Of a DNA stretch of 64,000 nucleotides, positions 23,622-31,442 are shown in pieces. Source of the DNA: Marinobacter adhaerens HP15 (lineage in GTDB: Bacteria > Pseudomonadota > Gammaproteobacteria > Pseudomonadales > Oleiphilaceae). The notes under the pieces are model-generated. The model worked only from the letters and a program-made list of their open reading frames with translations. It searched no databases and was not told where the DNA came from. Every line of letters begins with the position of its first letter. Position 1 is the stretch's first letter. The stretch covers positions 3,224,001 to 3,288,000 of the forward strand of contig NC_017506.1 of assembly GCF_000166295.1 (NCBI RefSeq). Direction: 5' to 3'. The position numbers were made by a program, and so were the translations under genes.

Positions 23622-24755
23622 ATGCCTATTCAAGAAATGGCGACCGAGATGTCCACAAATCGTCCTCGCAGAAAATTATTTAAGCGCACTCTGTGGAAAC
23701 GAATGGAAGCAAACACAACGCTTCTAGAGTCCTCTGCCTTTCGCTGGACAATCCGTGTATTCGGTTATACATCGCTGCTTTACGCTGCAATCGTTGTTTT
23801 AAACCTTGAGGCGCACAATACGGAACCACTTTCACCAGAACATCTAAATAACGTCGTAGTGGCGTTAAAAAACCCGGCCTTGATTGCCGGAGTATCACTT
23901 CCCCTCCTGGGTTTGATTGCAAGCCATCTGCGTTCTATCCAGACAAAAAAGCAAATCGAAACACAGCAAGATCAGAACATTTTCTCTAACTATCTTGCTC
24001 ACCGAAGCCAGTTCAATGAATTCATGGAGGAAGAAGCTCCACTGGTTAACGTATCCCGAATATCAAAGTGGACTATGTATGGCAGGCTTTTTCCGAAAGC
24101 GGAAGAAGGCGATTTCGAAATCAACTCGACGTTGGCGAGCTTCTTTGAAACCCTGCCCAAGCGACTCACTAAGTTGACGAAAATCCTCGAATCGACGACG
24201 TACAATCGAAAGGAAAACTGGAACGATTTGGAGACAATCTTCGACGACCTTGAGTCGGATTTCAGAGAATTTAGCCAGGCCGTTTTCACCGATGACCTAG
24301 ATAAAGAACTATTCCTTTCAAAGCTCGAACGACGCATAGATAAACACCTTATTTGCGTCCATGCTCTCCACGAATGCTCCAACTTCCACAGGGCATTACT
24401 GGATGAGAACAGTGTTTGGGAGATTCAAGAAAAATACGTTCAGTGTAAATCGATACTAAAACCTCAATCGCTGCGAGAGCGCATCCTGCACGAACTCCGA
24501 GCTGCCGCTTTGTCGCCACGAACCTCTCTTACCGAAGACCGAGAGAGAGAACAAGCGCTCAAGGGCAAGCTGTTCTTCGAAAACCTATGCATGGGAGGCG
24601 ATGACAGTGACATAGTTATCGCGAAGGAAATTTCAGAAGTAATAGATCAAAATTTCAACTCAGAAGAAAAGCTTGAGGTGGAAAGGGTGCTTCCCGCTGC
24701 AATAAACATTCATCTCACCGTACTCAATAACGAGGGCCAAGAGTCGCAGCCTTAG
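23622..24755 (+). CDS. Membrane-anchored helical protein of unknown function, prophage left end
   Basis: Function not recognised. The frame is open from an ATG at 23622 (377 aa), but that codon abuts the terminator T-run and has no ribosome-binding site. Starts at 23637, 23649 or 23703 are more likely; the last has GGA about 6 nt upstream. Two N-terminal hydrophobic segments (VFGYTSLLYAAIVVLNL and LIAGVSLPLLGLIA) precede about 270 residues of charged, largely helical cytosolic sequence. Base composition is AT-richer than the core genome. Its 3' end overlaps the integrase tail-to-tail by 32 nt. In the circular phage it follows the right-end cargo. Defence or superinfection control is possible but unproven. 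Confidence 0.75.
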   Translation: MPIQEMATEMSTNRPRRKLFKRTLWKRMEANTTLLESSAFRWTIRVFGYTSLLYAAIVVLNLEAHNTEPLSPEHLNNVVVALKNPALIAGVSLPLLGLIASHLRSIQTKKQIETQQDQNIFSNYLAHRSQFNEFMEEEAPLVNVSRISKWTMYGRLFPKAEEGDFEINSTLASFFETLPKRLTKLTKILESTTYNRKENWNDLETIFDDLESDFREFSQAVFTDDLDKELFLSKLERRIDKHLICVHALHECSNFHRALLDENSVWEIQEKYVQCKSILKPQSLRERILHELRAAALSPRTSLTEDREREQALKGKLFFENLCMGGDDSDIVIAKEISEVIDQNFNSEEKLEVERVLPAAINIHLTVLNNEGQESQP

Positions 24756-25707
24756 ACAAATGCTCGGGCGCTAAATGCGAATACCTGAGAGTCATTGAAA
24801 TATGTGAATGACCAAGAATCTTTTGAAGCGTGACTATGTCCCCACCATTCATCAAAAAGTGGCTGGCAAAGGTGTGTCTCAGAACGTGGGCAGCTTGACC
24901 AGGTGGCAGTGTAATACCGGATTTATCGAGAGCACGGCGGAAAGCAGATAGTGAAAAGCTGAAACATCCATGCTCTTTCAAGTGCTTTCGGATTTCCTCA
25001 AACAGCTCTTTGCTGACAGGCACCGATCTAGACTTGCCACTTTTGGTGTTCACGAACGTAAGCTTTCCTTCCTGGACGTGGCGTAACTGCAGATTCTCAG
25101 CCTCTCCCCACCTGGCGCCGGTTGCTAAGCAGATCCTCGTTAAAAGGTGAACATGAGGGTTCTGACTAAAATCCTCGATGGTTTTGAGAAGGTGGCGGAT
25201 CTGTTCGACCGTAAGCCAGGATAGCTCCCGTTCATCCAGGCGGATCATCTCAACGTTCCTGATCGGGTTGTCGAAGTCGATTTCGTTCAGCCGGTTTAGC
25301 TGGTTATAGACCGCATTGAGGTAGCCCAGGTGGTTGTTGAGCGTTTTCTTGCTCGCACCCTTCTGGATCTTATGGGCACGGTACGCCAGGAAGGATGTCG
25401 GTTTTACGGTCCTGGCAATTGGGTTGCCCAAGAATTCGGCCATCGTATCGAGACACCGCTTTCTTCGTTCACCGTCTTTCAGGTGTACCCCTTTGGCATT
25501 GAACCATAGCTTGATCAACTGCTTCAGAGTTCGATTGTCGGCCTTCGATGGGTTCCACTCTCGACCTTCTGCCCTTTTTGCCATCACGAACGTTTCAAAG
25601 CGTTTTGCTTCTGCCTTTGAATCGAAGCTTTTGCGGATGCGCTTTGAGCCCCGACCATCCGTGCGCAGATCTACCTGCCATCTTCCTGATGGGAGCTTCC
25701 TGATCAT
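24724..25707 (-). CDS. Phage tyrosine recombinase (integrase)
   Basis: Site-specific recombinase expected to integrate the phage at the ssrA 3' end. The 327-aa product has an N-terminal arm-binding domain (GRWQVDLRTDGRGSKRIRKS), a SAM-like core-binding domain (about residues 60-160) and the catalytic domain. Catalytic residues are visible: Arg in CLATGARWGEAENL, Lys in NTKSGKSR, His and Arg in HVLRHTFASH, His in LGHSH, and the nucleophile Tyr in MTLRYSHL. Its start overlaps the replication gene by 4 nt, so it is the last gene of the phage operon, as in Pf phages. It lies 1.1 kb from attL. Confidence 0.95.
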   Translation of the reverse strand: MIRKLPSGRWQVDLRTDGRGSKRIRKSFDSKAEAKRFETFVMAKRAEGREWNPSKADNRTLKQLIKLWFNAKGVHLKDGERRKRCLDTMAEFLGNPIARTVKPTSFLAYRAHKIQKGASKKTLNNHLGYLNAVYNQLNRLNEIDFDNPIRNVEMIRLDERELSWLTVEQIRHLLKTIEDFSQNPHVHLLTRICLATGARWGEAENLQLRHVQEGKLTFVNTKSGKSRSVPVSKELFEEIRKHLKEHGCFSFSLSAFRRALDKSGITLPPGQAAHVLRHTFASHFLMNGGDIVTLQKILGHSHISMTLRYSHLAPEHLSKAATLGPRY

Positions 25708-26969
25708 GCCGCCACCTTTGTCAGTAGTCGCCGCTTTATCAGTCCATCCTGGACGAGCTGGAACAGCTCGTTTTCATAGATCTCCCGTCGCCGGTAATAA
25801 GCGCACAGATCCTCCCAAAGACCGGATTTCTTGAGGCAGTCCCAGGCCTGGCGTGGGTTAAAACGGTTGCGTGCATAAATGGACAAGAGATTGCCAAAGG
25901 CCAGGGAGACGTTCTTTTCGTTGCCGCAACCGGGTTCCTTTTTTGCGCGTTTGTAGAGCAGATCCGGAGCTGAATAACCGAAGCCGATGTCTTCACGGAG
26001 TTTGGTCCAAATGGGGTGCACCCACTCCCGTTTCACCTCGTAGCGGTTGCTTTGCAGGGCGTATTGCCAGAGGCCGGTCAGGTGAGGAACCGCATCCATG
26101 TAGGTATAGATGGGTTTCATGTTGGGTGTGCCCTGGGAGATCTCGTTGACGATCCGGTGATGGAAGCGGATTTCCAGGCGCCAGACGGGCATGTCTGGGT
26201 CATAGCAAGTGTCCGGGAAGCACTCTTCGTTGCTGGCGCATTCCCAGATGGATTCCATGAAGGCACGTTTGTCGGAGACGTCGACCTCTTTGGATTTGTC
26301 GTAGAGGCAGACCTGGAGGCTGTTGGCTTTGCCGAAGGTGTAGGTTTCGCCTCTGCCGTTGACCGTTGAGCCTTCCAGGCCCTGGAAATGAAAGTCGCTC
26401 ATGCCGTTGTGGACGCTGATGGTTCTCGCCCGAGTCACAAAGTGCTGGGCGAAGTCCTGTGGAGGTTCCCAGCCCTGGAAGTCGACCGCCAGGTGCAACG
26501 CGATGCCAACGGGTTTGATGTTAGTGAGGAAGTACATACCCCACTCCGCAAGCTCGTCGTGGATTTCCTGACTGGAGCGTTCATAGAGCCATCTGGGGGA
26601 GGTTTCGATTTTAACGTGCGTTCCCAGGGTATCGGCTTCCGCGTAGAAGTTCTGGATCAGGATAGTCAGGCCGTATTCTCGGTTTTGCAGGATGTACTTA
26701 AAGCCCCCTCGCCTGCCGGACTGGAGCCGGAAGGGCATCTTTTTAATGGTGAGGGTGGCGTCGTAGCCGGATTCGTATTCGGTGGCGATCTCCGCGAGGA
26801 TTTCCGGCTTCAGGCGTCCCTGGAAGAGCTGGCGCACGGTATCCGTGCCGGTCCAGAGAACGTTGACGTTGTTCAGGTTCACTTGTTGGCCTTCAGGACC
26901 AATAAAGAGGTCCCCTTTGCCGATTTCCCCGGTGTTTATATCCAGTCGTTCGAAGTCTTTGATTTTCAT
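25704..26969 (-). CDS. Rolling-circle replication initiation protein of the filamentous phage
   Basis: Predicted nicking and initiation protein for rolling-circle replication, by position equivalent to the Pf-phage replication initiator. The 421-aa product contains the Rep_trans-like arrangement in which a substrate strand (TYTFGKANSLQVCLYDKSKE, about residues 215-235) is followed by a second conserved strand (VWRLEIRFHHRIV). I could not pinpoint the catalytic Tyr. It starts 117 nt after the zot stop and overlaps the integrase by 4 nt. Family assignment rests on motif resemblance plus gene order. Confidence 0.82.
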   Translation of the reverse strand: MKIKDFERLDINTGEIGKGDLFIGPEGQQVNLNNVNVLWTGTDTVRQLFQGRLKPEILAEIATEYESGYDATLTIKKMPFRLQSGRRGGFKYILQNREYGLTILIQNFYAEADTLGTHVKIETSPRWLYERSSQEIHDELAEWGMYFLTNIKPVGIALHLAVDFQGWEPPQDFAQHFVTRARTISVHNGMSDFHFQGLEGSTVNGRGETYTFGKANSLQVCLYDKSKEVDVSDKRAFMESIWECASNEECFPDTCYDPDMPVWRLEIRFHHRIVNEISQGTPNMKPIYTYMDAVPHLTGLWQYALQSNRYEVKREWVHPIWTKLREDIGFGYSAPDLLYKRAKKEPGCGNEKNVSLAFGNLLSIYARNRFNPRQAWDCLKKSGLWEDLCAYYRRREIYENELFQLVQDGLIKRRLLTKVAA

Positions 26970-27023
26970 CTGTGGCTCACTGTGGTTCTAAGTGGTTAAA
27001 AATCGACTACCGTCGTTTTCTAT

Positions 27024-27095
27024 GAGACGTGTTACAGGGACGTCTCCAAGCCGCTGCGCGGCGCGTGGCGGTCGCTCCGCTCGCGCTCACGCGCC
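27024..27095. promoter_or_regulatory. Two hairpins in the zot-rep junction
   Basis: GAGACGT (27024-27030) pairs with ACGTCTC (27040-27046). GGCGCGTG (27060-27067) pairs with CACGCGCC (27088-27095), the latter overlapping the zot stop codon. The 117-nt gap upstream of rep is otherwise empty. These hairpins could be a replication origin, a terminator for the zot transcript, or an mRNA control site; sequence alone does not decide. Confidence 0.5.
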
Positions 27096-28250
27096 GTCGC
27101 CTTCCTTCTCGGGGAGTGCTGTTTGCAGGTAAGAAGACCGGGACTGTTTGTCCTCTTCTGTCCTCTCCGGCTCCCGATAGCTGTAGTAGGTGACTAGCTT
27201 GCCCTGGATGACGCAGAACGGTTCTCCGGTCTTGAGGAACTTGGCGCAGTTCCTGGAATGGATTTTCCGGGTGCCGGTTTCGCCCCAGATCCAGTAGATG
27301 TTGTTGACCTCGCCGACGATCCGCCACTTGTTGGAGAGCGGGAGCCAGCCGGGTTCGATTTCGTGTTTGACCTGGTGCGGTGCCCTGCCCTCTAGGCTGG
27401 CTCTGACCGCTCGGGTTTCTCGTGCGGTTCTGGCGCTCTGGGTGGCGGTGACGGGTTGCTGGTAGTTACCTGGTGTTGATTGTTCAGTGGCTGGCGTTAG
27501 TTCGTCTGTGTGCTCTTCGGGGCTGAAGTAGGCCACCGCTTTCCAGACACCGGCGACCATGATCAGGATCGCTACGGGGATTCCGAACTTGATGAGCGGG
27601 TGCTTCAGGACGTTGGCGCGGTCGTCGGCCTTTTCTTCCATGCCGGCGGCGAAGTCCGTTTTGTTCCGGGTGTGGCTCTTGTAGTACTGGTAGATCTCGG
27701 GCTTGTAGGAACCGTAGAGCTGGCGCATCGGTTTGCCAGGCTTCTGACCGGTGGCGGCGCCCATGAAGACATCGACACGGTACTTGTTCTTCTGGCCGAT
27801 GGCGGTGAGCTTTACGGCCCGGTAGGTTTCCTCCACCAGGCCTCTGACGAACGCACAGAGCTGGGCCAGATCCTGGGTGACGAGAACGATTTCGTTAGTT
27901 CTTCCGTCCGGTCCGACGTTGTGGCGGTGCTCGGTGAAGAATTCCTTTTGGCATTGAGGAATGTTCGTTGCCTTCATGCCGCTTTTCCAGAAACGCCAGG
28001 CTTCGTCGATGATCCAGATGACGCCGGCTGGATGGCGTTCCAGGTCGAAGAACGTGTGATCGTTTTCGGCCTCTTTGTTGTCGAAAATCGTGACCTTGCC
28101 CTGGGGGTAATCGTCGCTCAGTCGTCCGAGCTTCAGGGGAATATTGGTGATGATGTGCCTGCCGGCTTCCAGGGCGGGGATGACGACGTTTTCGACGACG
28201 CCGTAACTCTTCCCCGATCCTGGAAGGCCTGAGTAACCGACGATGGACAT
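27087..28250 (-). CDS. zot: Zot-family inovirus assembly ATPase (pI-like)
   Basis: Inner-membrane ATPase needed to extrude filamentous virions, homologous to Ff pI and the CTX-phage Zot. The 387-aa product begins with Walker A GLPGSGKS (residues 8-15) and a Walker B-like strand (GVIWIIDEAW). A single transmembrane segment (FGIPVAILIMVAGVWKAVAYF, about residues 225-245) is followed by a periplasmic C-terminus, the classical topology. It follows the DUF2523-like gene by 18 nt, the Pf order. The name does not imply toxin activity. Confidence 0.93.
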   Translation of the reverse strand: MSIVGYSGLPGSGKSYGVVENVVIPALEAGRHIITNIPLKLGRLSDDYPQGKVTIFDNKEAENDHTFFDLERHPAGVIWIIDEAWRFWKSGMKATNIPQCQKEFFTEHRHNVGPDGRTNEIVLVTQDLAQLCAFVRGLVEETYRAVKLTAIGQKNKYRVDVFMGAATGQKPGKPMRQLYGSYKPEIYQYYKSHTRNKTDFAAGMEEKADDRANVLKHPLIKFGIPVAILIMVAGVWKAVAYFSPEEHTDELTPATEQSTPGNYQQPVTATQSARTARETRAVRASLEGRAPHQVKHEIEPGWLPLSNKWRIVGEVNNIYWIWGETGTRKIHSRNCAKFLKTGEPFCVIQGKLVTYYSYREPERTEEDKQSRSSYLQTALPEKEGDGA

Positions 28251-28268
28251 AGGTTCCTCTTTGGTTTC

Positions 28269-28532
28269 TTAGCCAATGAACGGAATTCGGCGAAGGATGA
28301 AGCGGGCGATCAGGGCGGTCATCATGGCGGTTAGGCCGTAGTCGAATTCGAAGACGGTTAGGAAGTACAGCAGCTCTCCACCGATACCATCGAAGATCCC
28401 TTGAATGTCGACAATGTCGATTTCGGGAAGCCAGCCGAGCATGAGTTCCACGGCATCGACCAGCAGGCCGAAGAGCTGGCGCGGTATCCAAAGAACGATG
28501 TCGATCAGTGCGTCTAGCAGTTTCTGGATCAT
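28269..28532 (-). CDS. DUF2523-like minor coat protein (pVI-like)
   Basis: Small hydrophobic virion-end protein, by position the counterpart of Ff pVI. The 87-aa product has a hydrophobic, amphipathic N-terminal half (LLDALIDIVLWIPRQLFGLL) and C-terminal hydrophobic segments (GGELLYFLTVFEF, LTAMMTALIARFIL) ending in a basic RRIPFIG tail. It lies 2 nt after the adsorption protein gene and 18 nt before zot. Assignment to DUF2523 is by size, topology and context. Confidence 0.8.
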   Translation of the reverse strand: MIQKLLDALIDIVLWIPRQLFGLLVDAVELMLGWLPEIDIVDIQGIFDGIGGELLYFLTVFEFDYGLTAMMTALIARFILRRIPFIG

Positions 28533-28534
28533 GG

Positions 28535-29968
28535 TTAAGCCCTCAGGAAGACGAAGACGGCGGCCAGGGTCCAGACGGCAACAAAGAGTATGGACAGCAG
28601 GCCGCGATGGTCAGAGAGAATCTGGCAGTGGCTGTCGATCGGCATGGCTTTCCAGAAGTCGGTGGCCGGGATGGTCCAGACCGGGCAGGTGTTGTTGCTG
28701 CTGATCGACGGGATGGTGGTCACCGCCTCGATGGTCGGGTTGGTGCTGATAAGCTGAAACAGGCGTTCGCTGCTATCCGCGAAGGTTGGCGCGTCGCCGA
28801 GGTTGTCAGTGCTGTAGCCGTCGTCGGGGCCGTCCTTGATTTCTTCCAGGCGATCGGCGGTGTCTTTGGTGTTCTGTTTGATGTCGGCCAGGTCGCCCAG
28901 GTAATCCTCGCCCTGGTCGTTGACGAGTCCGGTTCCGTCACCCCCTCCGGAGCCTCCACCACCCCCGGCGAGTTCGCCGTTTTCACCCATGGTTTTCAGC
29001 GAGGACAGGTCGGAGCCGATGCCCTCCAGGTGGCTTTCGATCTTGGCCAAGTGCTGGTTGGATTTGTCGGTGGCTTCATTGCCTTCACCGATGGCGTCGG
29101 CGACTTTGTCTAGGCCCTTATCAACGGACTCGGGATCGTTCTCACGCTGGTATTCATCCGGTTCCCCATCACCGTCTGTGTCGGTGTTCGGGGCTTCGGC
29201 GACTTCGTCTGGGTCAGGCTGGTTTTGCAGGGTTTCGCAGACGAAGCCGTGTTCGTCGATCACGCTGATGGTGCCGCCTTTGCACTTGGGGGCACCGTAA
29301 TCGTCGGCCAGGCAGCGGATTTCTCCGTTGACCACGCCAACGGTTCCTCCGGTGCCATCGCCAGAGCACTGGTCGTAATCACCGCACATGGAGGCAGGCT
29401 CTGTTCCGTAACCTAAAACCAGTTCGCCGCGGTAATCGGGGGACTCGGGTGTGCATTCTTCGTCTTCTGGTTCCGGTGCGGACAGGCAGGTGCCATTGAA
29501 GGACCCATGCTGGCAGTGTTTGGTGCACTCCATTCCTTCATCGGCGTAAGGATTGAAGTTCTCACCTTTCTCCCGGCAGTATTCGGGCGTGTTCGGACCG
29601 GCGTAGAAGTAGACCGATTCGTAGTAGCCACCGGTGACCTGGGGGCGCCCGAGATAGAAGCCGGATTGATGGGGCTGCAGATCCATCCAGGGCAGGATTT
29701 TGCAGCGGTCGTTCTCGTTCTGGCAGCGAGGAAGCCAGTAGGAAGTCAGGGTTTCTTCATCGCGAGCTGCACAGCCGTGTGCTTCATCGTAATCGTCCTG
29801 GACCGTTGGATTTCGGCCATCGACCCAGGACATGCCACACTTTCGGTTGGCGTATTGGGTCCAGCCATCACGTCCTTCGCCATAACCAGAGCCGTAATCA
29901 ATGGCGAAAGAGGGGGCTGATAAAAAGCAGAGCCCCAGGATCAGACATCCTTGAATAAGTAGACGCAC
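28535..29968 (-). CDS. Filamentous phage adsorption protein (pIII/TspB-like)
   Basis: Predicted receptor-binding minor coat protein at the virion tip. The 477-aa product has a signal peptide (LLIQGCLILGLCFLSAPSFA). A Cys- and acid-rich extracellular region follows, then a Gly-rich linker (ELAGGGGGSGGGDGTG), a helical stretch, a Cys-containing domain (NTCPVWTIPATDFWKAM) and one C-terminal membrane anchor (LLSILFVAVWTLAAVFVFLRA). Size, topology and position between coat and DUF2523-like genes match CoaA/TspB proteins of Pf-type phages. Its 5' end overlaps the 24-aa small gene by 28 nt. Confidence 0.87.
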   Translation of the reverse strand: MRLLIQGCLILGLCFLSAPSFAIDYGSGYGEGRDGWTQYANRKCGMSWVDGRNPTVQDDYDEAHGCAARDEETLTSYWLPRCQNENDRCKILPWMDLQPHQSGFYLGRPQVTGGYYESVYFYAGPNTPEYCREKGENFNPYADEGMECTKHCQHGSFNGTCLSAPEPEDEECTPESPDYRGELVLGYGTEPASMCGDYDQCSGDGTGGTVGVVNGEIRCLADDYGAPKCKGGTISVIDEHGFVCETLQNQPDPDEVAEAPNTDTDGDGEPDEYQRENDPESVDKGLDKVADAIGEGNEATDKSNQHLAKIESHLEGIGSDLSSLKTMGENGELAGGGGGSGGGDGTGLVNDQGEDYLGDLADIKQNTKDTADRLEEIKDGPDDGYSTDNLGDAPTFADSSERLFQLISTNPTIEAVTTIPSISSNNTCPVWTIPATDFWKAMPIDSHCQILSDHRGLLSILFVAVWTLAAVFVFLRA

Positions 29969-30015
29969 AGCGCGACCCCCATCATGAAGAATGTCCAGTC
30001 CCAGAGCTCTGCCAC
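29941..30015 (-). CDS. 24-aa hydrophobic phage protein, candidate pVII/pIX-like minor coat
   Basis: A short frame on the minus strand from GTG (30013-30015) to TGA (29941-29943) encodes MAELWDWTFFMMGVALCVYLFKDV. An AGGAG Shine-Dalgarno lies 8 nt upstream of the GTG, which strongly favours real translation. The product is one hydrophobic span with an acidic/aromatic N-terminus and a Lys-Asp end. It lies between the major coat and adsorption genes, where Ff and Pf phages keep tiny minor coat proteins (Ff pVII and pIX are 32-33 aa). It overlaps the adsorption gene start, suggesting coupling. Confidence 0.7.
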   Translation of the reverse strand: MAELWDWTFFMMGVALCVYLFKDV

Positions 30016-30026
30016 GGGTTAATCTC

Positions 30027-30269
30027 CTACTTGATCATGCTCAGCAGGAGACGGGCACCCTTGCGGACGACGTAGAAGCCGGCCAGGACGCCCACTACAG
30101 CGATGACGCCGGTGATTTCACCGGAGAAATCGAGGCCGCCGGTGACGGTGGACCAATCAGCAGCGTTAGCCGCAGTGGCACCCAGGAAGGTGAGCGGAAC
30201 AGCTGCGAATTGAGCAGCCGGCTTCATGTACTTGCGGGCTTGTGCCGCCTGGAACTTGATTGCATTCAT
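30027..30269 (-). CDS. Major coat protein precursor (pVIII/CoaB-like)
   Basis: Main filament subunit. The ATG at 30269 has a GAGGT Shine-Dalgarno 7 nt upstream and gives 80 aa. A 36-residue leader with basic N-terminal residues and a hydrophobic core ends ATAANA, a good signal-peptidase site. The 44-residue mature protein begins ADWSTVTGG, carries one membrane helix (ITGVIAVVGVLAGFYVV) and ends in a basic tail (RKGARLLLSMIK) that would contact the DNA. This is the textbook inovirus coat layout. An upstream in-frame Met (30311) was rejected. Confidence 0.93.
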   Translation of the reverse strand: MNAIKFQAAQARKYMKPAAQFAAVPLTFLGATAANAADWSTVTGGLDFSGEITGVIAVVGVLAGFYVVRKGARLLLSMIK

Positions 30270-30274
30270 AGCGA

Positions 30275-30484
30275 TTACCTCAGCATTTTCAGAAGTTGAC
30301 GGCCGCCCCATGCGACCGCCATGAGTGGCAAGGTCACGGTGAAGCCCTGGAAGATGGCTTCGGTGATCATTGCCGCGGTGTACTCGACGGGGGCCGTGTA
30401 CACCACCTGGGTGATGGCGCCGGTGCAGTTCCAGCCAGAAGCTGTAATTGTCCAGTCGCCGTCACACAGGATTGCTTTGCTCAC
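30275..30484 (-). CDS. Small single-span phage protein, possible second coat-like protein
   Basis: The 69-aa product has a short N-terminal region with two Cys (ILCDGDWTITASGWNCTGA). One long hydrophobic segment follows (ITEAIFQGFTVTLPLMAVAWG) and a basic end (GRQLLKMLR). It lies 5 nt before the major coat gene, where Pf phages also have a small gene. The C-terminal half resembles a coat protein in topology (acidic, hydrophobic, basic), but no leader peptide is evident. A minor virion or assembly role is inferred. Confidence 0.75.
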   Translation of the reverse strand: MSKAILCDGDWTITASGWNCTGAITQVVYTAPVEYTAAMITEAIFQGFTVTLPLMAVAWGGRQLLKMLR

Positions 30485-30504
30485 GGGTCCGTCTCCTTTC
30501 CCCG

Positions 30505-30801
30505 TTAAGCGGTTTTCTTGATGGGTTCCTGGGGCTTGAGCTCCAGGGCCTTGAAGGTGATCTTGCCGCCCTGCCCGGCTTTCATTTGGGCCTTAACAGT
30601 GAACATGCTGGGCAGGTTGCCGGCGTGGTTGCGCAGTTGGTCGATGTGTTTCCAGTCGCAGGCGATTTTCATGACTTCGTTGCCGACTCGGTTGTCATCA
30701 TCTGCTTCGGCTGGGGAGTAGGCCCACAGGGAGCCACCCCGGTTGCCGTCAATGTCGTAGCGGGTGGCGCCGATGATCATGAGGTTCAGGTAGTTTTCCA
30801 T
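30505..30801 (-). CDS. Phage single-stranded DNA-binding protein (pV-like)
   Basis: Predicted to coat the replicated viral strand before packaging. The 98-aa product has a beta-rich, OB-like pattern (LNLMIIGATRYDI, SMFTVKAQMKAGQGGKITFKALEL) and a charged C-terminus, with the size and position of Pf-phage gene V proteins. It is the first gene of the structural block, directly downstream of the large intergenic region. Assignment is by size, pattern and gene order. Confidence 0.75.
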   Translation of the reverse strand: MENYLNLMIIGATRYDIDGNRGGSLWAYSPAEADDDNRVGNEVMKIACDWKHIDQLRNHAGNLPSMFTVKAQMKAGQGGKITFKALELKPQEPIKKTA

Positions 30802-31175
30802 TGCGTGTGTCCTCTGGTTTTGATTTCGGGTGTTGCTGTTGCTTGGTTGATGAATCCGGTCTTGCCGGGGTTTAACTCGTTTTCAGTGCCTTTCCTGGTG
30901 GTGATGGTGGAAAGGGTTTGAGTTGGGTTTTGCGACCCCTTCGGGGCGGGCTCTACTCGCTCTGCTCCTGGCCACTAAGGTGGCCACCCTTACGGGTAAC
31001 GATCCCTGTCGCCTGCCGCACTCCGTTTGCCGCCTGTGCTCATGGTTCAGAATCAAGGGGCGGGCGTCCTCCCCCGACATCCTCACCACTCCGGATGCGC
31101 ACTGTGGACCAGCCAGAGCCCGCCACAAGGCCAAGGGGCCTGCGGCCCTGGCGCTGCGCGCCAGCCTTGTAACGG
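30802..31175. other. Hairpin-rich phage intergenic region
   Basis: A 374-nt stretch with no convincing gene, the only large gap in the phage core. It contains TGGCCAC/GTGGCCA (30969-30986), ACCC/GGGT around a GTAA loop on the minus strand (30986-30997), CCCC/GGGG around TTC (near 30936-30946), AGGGGCC/GGCCCT (about 31135-31148) and CTGGCGC/GCGCCAG (31148-31164). Filamentous phages keep replication origins and the packaging signal in such a region, so this is the best candidate for both, and for a promoter of the structural genes. Confidence 0.65.
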
Positions 31176-31442
31176 TCACTGTCCGGCCCCCTGGTCGTGC
31201 GCGAGTGGTGACGATGACGGGGGCGGACTCGAAGGCTTTTCAGGGTGTTGGTCCTGGGCGCCAAAGGTCGGGCAGCCAGCCTCCAGCCATGCAGTCAAAA
31301 CGGAACCTCCGAGGGTCCACAGATCTGTTCCGCGTTGGATGGCTTCCTGTTGCAGCTGGAGGTAGATGGAGGACGGGGTGCAGACGTAGAAACGGCGGTC
31401 TTTGTCTTCCACCTGGTCTTTTCTGGGTGGGATATGGCTCAT
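31176..31442 (-). CDS. Small phage protein of unknown function
   Basis: The 88-aa product has a compact N-terminal part (RRFYVCTPSSIYLQLQQEA, then LWTLGGSVLTAWLEAG) whose strand-helix-helix pattern is reminiscent of small ribbon-helix-helix DNA-binding proteins. A Ser/Pro-rich disordered tail follows. It overlaps the upstream 175-aa gene by 4 nt and is the last gene of the early block before the intergenic region. A regulatory role is only a guess. Confidence 0.65.
   Translation of the reverse strand: MSHIPPRKDQVEDKDRRFYVCTPSSIYLQLQQEAIQRGTDLWTLGGSVLTAWLEAGCPTFGAQDQHPEKPSSPPPSSSPLAHDQGAGQ

Noticed and set aside
27087..28250. Zot as an enterotoxin
   Set aside because: The protein has the inovirus pI assembly layout and every filamentous phage carries one; toxin activity is not supported by the sequence.
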